In this document: piece after piece, positions 1-5,022 of the stretch
How the letters are laid out: every line of letters begins with the position of its first letter
Position numbering within the stretch: the stretch's first letter is position 1
Assembly: GCA_041795785.1 (NCBI GenBank)
Contig: JBHBXR010000021.1
Coordinates: forward strand, 1-6,019
Direction of reading: 5' to 3'
Origin: CAJPST01 sp041795785
GTDB taxonomy: Bacteria; Pseudomonadota; Gammaproteobacteria; Enterobacterales; Pasteurellaceae
Length of the DNA stretch: 6,019 nucleotides
Notes under the pieces: generated by a model
What the model saw: only the letters and a program-made list of their open reading frames with translations
What the model was told of the DNA's origin: nothing
Databases searched by the model: none
Translations under genes and position numbers: made by a program

Positions 1-1269
1 CAAATCAAAACGAATCAGTTCCGCCATTTTTATCGGTGCGGGATTGTAAACCTGCTCTTCATTGATGACCCACATAGTCAAACTGAGGTTTTTATCCTGT
101 AATTTCCGTTTTGCCTGTTCGGGGTTATAGCCGTAAGCAAATTCAGGCATATCGTTACTTGCCGCCCAAGATATTTTCGGAATGATGTCGTAGGCGATGG
201 TTGCCGTATTATAGTAAATATTCTTAATAATCCGATCGCGGTTAATCGCCTGTGAAACCGCTCGGCGCAATTCAATATCCCGTACGCTGTTTTTTTGGAA
301 ATTGAACGCAAGAAACGCCAGATTCATTCCTTCGGTGGATTGTACTTGAAAACGGTTGTTCGTGTTTTGTAACAATCCCAATTGACTGACTTCGGGATAG
401 GCGGCGATATGACATTCTCCGTTGAAGAATTTCGCCAAACGACCGGTGCGATCAGTGGTCAAATCAAGAATAATATTTTCGATTTTGGCTTCTTTTTTCC
501 AATAATTCGGATTGCGTTGCAGGCGGACATATTGGCTGCGAGCGTAATTTTTAAGTTGGTAGGGACCGGTGCCCACGGGCAGAATATCCAGTTGTACCAA
601 ATTATCGTCGGCATTTAGCTGCAAAGCGTATTCCTGCGAAAAAATAATGGCGTATTGACTGGCTAAATGGGACAAAATCGAAGCGTCAGGGGCAAATAAC
701 GTGATTTTAACCTGATGTTGACCGACGGCTTCAACCCGTTCGATTTTTTCGTTCAGCTTGATACTTTCAAAATAGGGAAAACGGGTTTTCTTCGCCATTT
801 GGTGAAAGATACGGTACTGTTTATTTACGGCTTCATCGTTTTCCGGATTGCTGAATTCAGGTAAGGATGTGTTGTGTCCGAGTACGCGATTAAGTGAAAA
901 AACCACGTCGTCGGCATTAAAATCACGACTTGGCGTAAACCACGGCGTGTGGTGGAATTTCACATTTTTACGCAGATTAATCAAAATGGTTTTGCCGTCT
1001 TCGGAAACCGTATAGGATTGCGCCAATACCGGTGTCGGCACGGCGCTGTGATTTTTTATTTCGAATAACTTGTTATAAATCTGTTCCGTCACAATATTCA
1101 TACTGGTTCCCGCATCCGCCGTTTGCGGATTAAAGGAAAAGCCGGTAGCGTGCGTACAGTAAATCAATCCGTTGTTTTCCAATATCGCAGGCACACGGGG
1201 AGCGGCCCACAGCAAATTATGCAAAGAGGCGGATAAAAATAAACAGGCAATTAATACAAATTTAAGCAT
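1..1269 (-). CDS. sapA: SapA, periplasmic peptide-binding protein of the Sap ABC transporter (3' end off window)
   Basis: This is the N-terminal 423 residues of a family 5 extracellular solute-binding protein (SBP_bac_5, oligopeptide/dipeptide type). The frame stays open to base 1. The ATG at 1269 is fixed by an in-frame TAA two codons upstream. Residues 1-22 are a signal peptide: Lys3, a hydrophobic stretch, then WAAP as the likely cleavage site. Family landmarks include the YCTHATGFSFNPQTADAG block (37-54), the TEQIYNKLFE segment (61-70), FNADDVVFSLNRVLG (117-131) and GTGPYQL (233-239). These closely match H. influenzae SapA as I recall it. Cys38 and Cys286 are both on the periplasmic side and could form a disulfide. 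In H. influenzae, SapA captures host antimicrobial peptides and heme for import through SapBCDF. About a quarter of the protein is missing at the edge. Divergent from ycjX. No good Shine-Dalgarno precedes the start. Confidence 0.95.
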   Translation of the reverse strand, partial: MLKFVLIACLFLSASLHNLLWAAPRVPAILENNGLIYCTHATGFSFNPQTADAGTSMNIVTEQIYNKLFEIKNHSAVPTPVLAQSYTVSEDGKTILINLRKNVKFHHTPWFTPSRDFNADDVVFSLNRVLGHNTSLPEFSNPENDEAVNKQYRIFHQMAKKTRFPYFESIKLNEKIERVEAVGQHQVKITLFAPDASILSHLASQYAIIFSQEYALQLNADDNLVQLDILPVGTGPYQLKNYARSQYVRLQRNPNYWKKEAKIENIILDLTTDRTGRLAKFFNGECHIAAYPEVSQLGLLQNTNNRFQVQSTEGMNLAFLAFNFQKNSVRDIELRRAVSQAINRDRIIKNIYYNTATIAYDIIPKISWAASNDMPEFAYGYNPEQAKRKLQDKNLSLTMWVINEEQVYNPAPIKMAELIRFDL

Positions 1270-1300
1270 TGTTTAAGTTATTCGTGATAAATTGTAGGGA

Positions 1301-1329
1301 ATTGTAAGATATATTGACGGAATTGAAAA
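1301..1329 (-). promoter_or_regulatory. Predicted sigma-70 promoter of sapA
   Basis: On the minus strand TTTTCA (1329-1324, 4/6 match to the -35 consensus) is separated by 17 bp from TACAAT (1306-1301, 5/6 match to the -10). Transcription would start near 1294 and give a leader of about 25 nt before the sapA ATG at 1269. A second TACAAT lies at 1296-1291 but has no acceptable -35. On the plus strand the same 66-bp gap must also drive ycjX. TATATT (1310-1315) and TAAGAT (1305-1310) are possible -10 boxes there, but neither has a convincing -35. Prediction from sequence only. Confidence 0.45.
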
Positions 1330-1335
1330 ATAAAA

Positions 1336-2742
1336 ATGTTTAACAGTATCCAAAAAGAAATCACTCAAATAATCGACCGCGGATTAGACCGCACTTTACG
1401 CATTGCGGTGACCGGGTTGAGCCGCAGCGGTAAAACCGCATTTATTACCAGCCTGATTAACCAGTTACTTAATATTAATTCTTTGGATAACAGTCACTTA
1501 CCTTTATTTGAGGCGGCGCGCAATCAATCTGTTCTCGGCGTTAAACGGATTCCGCAGTTGGATTTGACGATCCCGCGTTTTGATTATGAAGCCAATTTAC
1601 GCGATTTAATGTCGCAACCGCCCCGTTGGCCGCAATCGACCCGCGGCGTGAGTGAAACCCGTTTGGCTATTCGTTATCAACGTCGCCACGGTTTGTTACG
1701 CCATATTAAGGAGAAAGGCACGTTATACTTGGATATCTTTGATTATCCCGGCGAATGGTTGCTTGATTTGCCGCTGTTGGAGCTGAATTATCAGCAGTGG
1801 TCGCAGGAATTGCAGCGTTTGAATCAAGGCGTACGTTTGGAGGTGGCGCAACAATGGTTGCAAAAAGTACGACAAATTGATTTGAACAGCGTGGCGGATG
1901 AAGATATTTTGGCTCAACTGGCGAAAGATTACACCGCTTATTTACAGGTTTGTAAAGCGCAGGGATTACATTTTATCCAGCCGGGACGCTTTGTACTACC
2001 GGGCGAATTGGAAGGGGCGCCGGTGTTGCAGTTTTTCCCGTTGACCGATTTGAGCGAGGAGCAATGGGCGCAATTAAAAGCGGAAAGTCGCTCGAACAGT
2101 TATTTCGCTGTGTTAAACCAACGCTATGAATATTACCGCCAACATATAGTGAAAGGGTTCTATCGGGATTATTTCGCCAATTTTGACCGTCAGGTGATTC
2201 TAGCCGACTGTTTGACACCGCTGAATCACAGTCGGCAAGCGTTTAGCGATATGCAGGAAGGATTGCAACAACTGTTTAAAAATTTTCATTACGGTAAACG
2301 CACCTTGCTCAACCGTTTGTTTTCTCCGCGCATTGACAAACTGATTTTTATCGCCACCAAAGCGGATCATATCACCAGTGATCAACTGCCGAATTTAGTC
2401 AGTTTAATGCGTCAACTGGTGCAGGAAGGCGGGCGTTATGTGGAATTTGAAGGCATTGAGACGGAATATACGGCAATCGCCTCCATTCGGGCGACACAAC
2501 AAGTGAATGTGAATCAAAACGGTAAAAGTTTCAAAGCCTTGCAAGGCGTACGTTCGGCGGATAAACAAAAAATCACCGTTTATCCCGGTTCGGTGCCGAA
2601 TAAACTGCCGAAAGCGGATTTTTGGCAACAACAGAAATTTGAGTTTGATCAGTTTGAACCGCAACAGTTAGAACAAGGCGAAATCATACCGCACTTACGC
2701 ATGGATGCGGTGTTACAGTTTTTACTTGGCGATAAGATTTAA
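1336..2742 (+). CDS. ycjX: YcjX family P-loop NTPase (DUF463), stress protein
   Basis: A 468-residue protein, close to the length of E. coli YcjX (about 465) and collinear with it. The P-loop is GLSRSGKT at 27-34. A DYPGEW motif at 136-141 follows a hydrophobic strand (TLYLDIF) and occupies the place of a G3/Walker B motif. ATKAD at 340-344 resembles a G4 base-recognition motif. Other conserved blocks are GVKRIP (68-73), GLHFIQPGRFVLPG (210-223), ADCLTPLN (290-297) and the C-terminal LGDKI. YcjX is a cytosolic GTP/ATP-binding protein, part of the Psp envelope-stress regulon in enterobacteria; its biochemical role is unsettled. The start agrees with the E. coli N-terminus, which has only a few residues before the same conserved segment. 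The ribosome site is weak (GGAA at 1319-1322, 13 nt away). First gene of a likely ycjX-ycjF operon. It carries two minus-oriented uptake signals. Confidence 0.95.
   Translation: MFNSIQKEITQIIDRGLDRTLRIAVTGLSRSGKTAFITSLINQLLNINSLDNSHLPLFEAARNQSVLGVKRIPQLDLTIPRFDYEANLRDLMSQPPRWPQSTRGVSETRLAIRYQRRHGLLRHIKEKGTLYLDIFDYPGEWLLDLPLLELNYQQWSQELQRLNQGVRLEVAQQWLQKVRQIDLNSVADEDILAQLAKDYTAYLQVCKAQGLHFIQPGRFVLPGELEGAPVLQFFPLTDLSEEQWAQLKAESRSNSYFAVLNQRYEYYRQHIVKGFYRDYFANFDRQVILADCLTPLNHSRQAFSDMQEGLQQLFKNFHYGKRTLLNRLFSPRIDKLIFIATKADHITSDQLPNLVSLMRQLVQEGGRYVEFEGIETEYTAIASIRATQQVNVNQNGKSFKALQGVRSADKQKITVYPGSVPNKLPKADFWQQQKFEFDQFEPQQLEQGEIIPHLRMDAVLQFLLGDKI
1388..1396 (-). repeat. DNA uptake signal sequence (USS), Hin type
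   Basis: ACCGCACTT is the exact complement of the 9-base Haemophilus uptake core AAGTGCGGT. It lies inside ycjX at codons 18-21 (DRTL). On the minus strand the core is followed by CTAATCC, only a partial match to the AT-rich extension of the full motif. It promotes recognition of DNA during natural transformation. Confidence 0.8.
2688..2696 (-). repeat. DNA uptake signal sequence (USS), Hin type
   Basis: A second perfect ACCGCACTT in minus orientation, near the 3' end of ycjX over codons for IPHL. It is read in a different codon frame from the copy at 1388, so the base sequence rather than a shared peptide is what repeats. On the minus strand the core is followed by ATGATTT, which fits the AT-rich flank of the extended motif. 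Confidence 0.8.
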
Positions 2743-2743
2743 T

Positions 2744-2749
2744 GAAGAG
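2744..2749 (+). promoter_or_regulatory. Ribosome binding site setting the ycjF start
   Basis: GAAGAG sits 6 nt before the ATG at 2756 and directly after the ycjX stop (2740-2742). It favours 2756 over the upstream in-frame ATG at 2705, which lies inside ycjX and would add 17 residues unrelated to the family. Confidence 0.6.
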
Positions 2750-2755
2750 AAAAAT

Positions 2756-3844
2756 ATGAGTAAAAAGATTTTTAATCAACAAACGGAAGGCATTGAAATC
2801 ACCGATAATTTCCAACCTAAACAAGAGTTTGTCGAAAGTGAGGTGAGCTTGGAACCCGATTTGACGGATGTGGAAAGCGTACAGGCTGAATTACTGACGG
2901 AAAAATTCGAGCAAATCGTCCAACCCAAACCGCGTTGGTGGAAAAAGTTGCTGGGCGCGGCTGTCGTGCTGTTTTTAGGGGCGACAGTGGCACAATCGGT
3001 GCAATGGATTGTGGACAGTTGGGTGGCAAACCAATGGATTTATTTGGCGTTTTCATTGGTCGCATTATTAGTGGTTGCGGTTGGTTTTTCCGCCTTATTT
3101 AAAGAATGGCGACGTTTGGTGAAACTGAAGCAACGGATGATTCTACAACAGCAGAGCGAGCAACTGATGTTGGAAAGTGCGGTCGATTTTCAACGAGATT
3201 TTTCGACGCAAGACAGCGGGCAAAGTAAGCAGCTTTGTTTACAGATTGCCGAAGCCATGCGGATTGACGAACAAAATCCTACATTAGCACAATGGCAAAA
3301 ACAGCTGAGTGATGCCCATTCGCCACAGGAAGTCGCTTATTTGTTCAGTCGTAACGTATTGCAGCCTATTGATAAAAAAGCGCAGGCGTTGATCAGCAAA
3401 AATGCGGCGGAAGCGGCAATCATCGTGGCAATCAGCCCGCTGGCGCTGGTGGATATGTTTTTCATCGCATGGCGGAATATTCGTTTGATTAATAATATCG
3501 CGAAAATCTACGGTATCGAACTGGGTTATATCAGCCGATTGCGTTTATTGCGTATGGTGTTGCTGAATGTCGCCTTTGCCGGTGCGGCGGAGCTGGTGCA
3601 GGAAATCGGAATGGAATGGTTGTCGCAGGATCTGACCGCCAAACTTTCCGCCCGTGCGGCGCAAGGCATCGGCATCGGTTTATTGACCGCCCGTTTAGGG
3701 ATTAAAGCCATGGAATTTTGCCGTCCGCTGGTATTCCAAGCGGATGAAAAACCGCGCTTAACCAATATTCATAAAGAATTACTGACAACCTTAAAAGCAA
3801 CGGTGTTATCCCCAAATAAAATGAAGCAAAGTGAAAAAATGTAA
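2756..3844 (+). CDS. ycjF: YcjF, inner-membrane protein (UPF0283/DUF697 family)
   Basis: A 362-residue protein, close to E. coli YcjF (about 353). The first 57 residues are acidic and low in conservation, likely cytosolic. A basic PKPRWWKK segment (58-64) leads into two membrane helices at about 65-88 and 94-115, followed by a positively charged stretch (KEWRRLVKLKQRM, 116-128). The C-terminal DUF697 region starts with the hydrophobic ISPLALVDMFFIAWRN block (226-241) and continues through GIELGYISRLRLLR, NVAFAGAAELVQE, AAQGIGIGLLTARLGIKAME and CRPL, all strongly like E. coli. The start at 2756 is chosen for its ribosome site and because family members begin with a short hydrophilic tail. It lies 13 bp after ycjX and is presumably co-expressed. 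In enterobacteria both belong to the phage-shock regulon. YcjF is a plausible membrane partner of YcjX, but molecular function is not established. An uptake signal lies at 3175. Confidence 0.94.
   Translation: MSKKIFNQQTEGIEITDNFQPKQEFVESEVSLEPDLTDVESVQAELLTEKFEQIVQPKPRWWKKLLGAAVVLFLGATVAQSVQWIVDSWVANQWIYLAFSLVALLVVAVGFSALFKEWRRLVKLKQRMILQQQSEQLMLESAVDFQRDFSTQDSGQSKQLCLQIAEAMRIDEQNPTLAQWQKQLSDAHSPQEVAYLFSRNVLQPIDKKAQALISKNAAEAAIIVAISPLALVDMFFIAWRNIRLINNIAKIYGIELGYISRLRLLRMVLLNVAFAGAAELVQEIGMEWLSQDLTAKLSARAAQGIGIGLLTARLGIKAMEFCRPLVFQADEKPRLTNIHKELLTTLKATVLSPNKMKQSEKM
3175..3183 (+). repeat. DNA uptake signal sequence (USS), Hin type
   Basis: Perfect AAGTGCGGT inside ycjF (codons for ESAVD). 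It is followed by CGATTTT and, one helical turn on, AGATTTTT. This matches the extended motif with two AT-rich stretches well, making it the best in-gene uptake signal in the window. Confidence 0.85.
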
Positions 3845-3851
3845 ATAAAAC

Positions 3852-3881
3852 TTGCCAAGTAACTTTTAAAGTTTACATGAT
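3852..3881 (+). promoter_or_regulatory. Predicted tyrR promoter with embedded inverted repeat
   Basis: TTGCCA (3852-3857, 5/6 match to the -35) and CATGAT (3876-3881, 4/6 match to the -10) are 18 bp apart. The spacer is filled by an inverted repeat. AACTTT-T-AAAGTT (3861-3873) is a perfect 6-bp-arm palindrome, and the wider GTAACTTTTAAAGTTTAC (3859-3876) pairs at 7 of 9 positions. An alternative -10, TATGAT at 3887-3892, lacks a good -35. E. coli tyrR represses itself through TyrR boxes (TGTAAA-N6-TTTACA). Here TTTACA (3872-3877) is a perfect right half, but the left half AGTAAC sits 8 rather than 6 bp away. An operator is therefore an inference. ycjF and tyrR may also be partly co-transcribed, as no terminator lies between them. 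Confidence 0.4.
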
Positions 3882-3913
3882 CGGCGTATGATGATGCTAT
3901 CGGACTCGGATTT

Positions 3914-3918
3914 GAGGA
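3914..3918 (+). promoter_or_regulatory. Ribosome binding site setting the tyrR start
   Basis: GAGGA lies 8 nt before the ATG at 3927. The in-frame ATG at 3888 has no such site and would add 13 residues (MMMLSDSDLRKKI) that do not fit the family, so 3927 is preferred. Confidence 0.7.
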
Positions 3919-3926
3919 AAAAGATC

Positions 3927-4889
3927 ATGAATTCCCAACAAGCTGCTATCTGCCAATACAACAGTTTTGATGATATTGTCGCCAACAGTTCCAAAATGAA
4001 AGCATTAGTGGACACCGCCAAAAAGTTCGCTTTATTAGATGCGCCCTTATTAATTCAAGGCGAAACGGGAACGGGGAAGGATTTGATTGCCAGAGCCTGT
4101 CATAATTTCAGTAAGCGTAAACAGCAAAAATTTATTGCGGTAAATTGTGCCGGATTACCCGCTGAAGATGCCGAAAGCGAAATGTTCGGACGCGCCAACG
4201 GCAAAAAAAGCCATCAGGGTTTCTTTGAATATGCGGACGGCGGCACCGTGTTATTAGACGGCATCGCCGAACTTTCTTTAGCGTTGCAAGCCAAATTATT
4301 ACGTTTCCTCAATGACGGCACTTTCCGTCGGGTCGGTGAGGAAGAAGAGCATCACGCCAATGTGCGGGTAATCTGCACTTCGCAAGTGCCGTTGCTGCAT
4401 TATGTCAACGAAGGCAAAGTACGCCGCGATCTTTTTCACCGCTTGAACGTGCTGAGTTTGAATATCCCTTCCTTGCGTGATCGTAAGGATGATATGAACG
4501 GACTGGTGAATCTGTTTATCCGCCAAATTTGCCTTCAGCTTGACATTAACCCGCCCAATGTTGACGAACAGGTGATCCGCTATTTGAAAGATTATCCTTG
4601 GTCGGGTAATGTACGCGAACTATATAACGCCCTTTACCGCGCCTGTTCCTTGGCTGAAGGCGGTAGTCTCTCCATTGCGGATCTGAATTTATCGGAAAAA
4701 GAAATTTTACCGCTCACGTTCGATCAATTCGGCGATGAAACCTTAGAAGAAATTATGAACGGTTTTGAGGCGATGATTTTACGTAAATTTTACGAACAAT
4801 ATCCGAGTACGCGTAAATTGGCAGCCCGACTGGGCGTTTCCCATACGGCTATCGCCAATAAATTAAAGCAATACGAAATCGGGAAATAA
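3927..4889 (+). CDS. tyrR: TyrR, short-form transcriptional regulator of aromatic amino acid genes
   Basis: A 320-residue DNA-binding repressor, against 513 in E. coli TyrR. It begins just ahead of the AAA+ domain, so the N-terminal ACT and PAS domains used for activation are absent. H. influenzae TyrR is short in the same way and is known to repress but not activate. Visible motifs are Walker A GETGTGKD (45-52), a Walker B region GTVLLDGIAEL (106-116), FHRLNVL (170-176), GNVREL (227-232) and a Fis-type helix-turn-helix at 294-318. The recognition helix SHTAIANKLK is identical to E. coli. The sigma-54 contact motif GAFTGA is absent, as in other TyrR proteins. Glu85 aligns with E. coli Glu274, needed there for tyrosine-dependent hexamer formation. 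The usual Walker B Glu is Gly112. TyrR normally represses aromatic biosynthesis and transport genes with tyrosine and ATP as cofactors; no target gene is in this window. Confidence 0.95.
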   Translation: MNSQQAAICQYNSFDDIVANSSKMKALVDTAKKFALLDAPLLIQGETGTGKDLIARACHNFSKRKQQKFIAVNCAGLPAEDAESEMFGRANGKKSHQGFFEYADGGTVLLDGIAELSLALQAKLLRFLNDGTFRRVGEEEEHHANVRVICTSQVPLLHYVNEGKVRRDLFHRLNVLSLNIPSLRDRKDDMNGLVNLFIRQICLQLDINPPNVDEQVIRYLKDYPWSGNVRELYNALYRACSLAEGGSLSIADLNLSEKEILPLTFDQFGDETLEEIMNGFEAMILRKFYEQYPSTRKLAARLGVSHTAIANKLKQYEIGK

Positions 4890-4899
4890 CAATGCAGGT

Positions 4900-4928
4900 C
4901 GGCTTTTAACAGCCGGTTGGAATAACCG
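4900..4928. other. Two overlapping small inverted repeats after tyrR
   Basis: CGGCT (4900-4904) pairs with AGCCG (4911-4915) over a 6-nt loop. CGGTT (4914-4918) pairs with AACCG (4924-4928) over a 5-nt loop. The two 5-bp stems share bases 4914-4915 and cannot both form in full. No T-tract follows either one, so they are not convincing terminators. Role unknown; chance is possible. Confidence 0.25.
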
Positions 4929-4973
4929 AAGAATGAAAAGGATAGATTGATAATTAAAACGCCTTAAAAACCG

Positions 4974-4982
4974 ACCGCACTC
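4974..4982 (-). repeat. Imperfect USS, left arm of the terminator
   Basis: ACCGCACTC matches the inverted uptake core ACCGCACTT at 8 of 9 positions; the last base falls in the loop, outside the stem. It forms the left arm of the tyrR/gltA terminator. Confidence 0.6.
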
Positions 4983-4987
4983 TTAAA

Positions 4988-4996
4988 AAGTGCGGT
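4988..4996 (+). repeat. DNA uptake signal sequence (USS), right arm of the terminator
   Basis: Perfect AAGTGCGGT followed by CGATTTTTTTT, which fits the AT-rich extension of the full Hin-type motif. The T-run thus serves both as USS flank and as terminator U-tract. Confidence 0.9.
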
Positions 4997-5022
4997 CGAT
5001 TTTTTTTCTGTTTTGTATCGGA

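Larger units (their letters stand above)
4972..5007 (+). terminator. Rho-independent terminator of tyrR made from an inverted USS pair
   Basis: CGACCGCACT (4972-4981) pairs perfectly with AGTGCGGTCG (4989-4998) around a 7-nt loop, followed by eight T (5000-5007). It ends tyrR transcription, whose stop is at 4887-4889. Read on the minus strand the same stem is followed by TTTTT (4970-4966), so it should also end gltA transcription arriving from the right (stop at 5025-5023). The stem holds one perfect uptake core and one 8/9 copy, a terminator design common in Haemophilus and relatives. Confidence 0.9.

Noticed and set aside
78..618. Short open frames on either strand within the left 620 bases
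   Set aside because: They lie in other frames across sapA, whose own frame is open from 1269 to base 1 and matches a known family throughout.
1243..1269. LIAC at residues 6-9 of SapA fits the lipobox pattern of lipoproteins
   Set aside because: Only eight residues precede the Cys, too short for a lipoprotein signal. The hydrophobic stretch runs on past it to a WAAP site typical of signal peptidase I, as in soluble periplasmic SapA.
1291..1330. Sigma-54 (-24/-12) promoter for ycjX, as in enterobacterial Psp members
   Set aside because: The GG at 1297-1299 has no GC ten bases on, and no TGGCAC-like element is present anywhere in the gap.
2705..2755. Upstream in-frame ATG that would lengthen YcjF by 17 residues
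   Set aside because: It lies within the ycjX coding sequence, has no ribosome site, and the added residues do not resemble the family. The ATG at 2756 has GAAGAG 6 nt upstream.
3860..3877. Canonical TyrR box (TGTAAA-N6-TTTACA) ahead of tyrR
   Set aside because: The right half TTTACA is perfect, but with a 6-bp spacing the left half reads TAACTT, which matches at one position only. Only a wider-spaced, non-canonical site is possible.
3888..3926. Upstream in-frame ATG that would lengthen TyrR by 13 residues
   Set aside because: No ribosome site precedes it, the stretch overlaps the predicted promoter and start region, and the family N-terminus (MN.QQA.IC.YNSFDDIV) matches the start at 3927.
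4890..4971. Possible small RNA or small gene between tyrR and the terminator
   Set aside because: Only weak overlapping 5-bp stems are visible, with no promoter-like pair and no open frame with a ribosome site. Better read as the tyrR 3' untranslated region.
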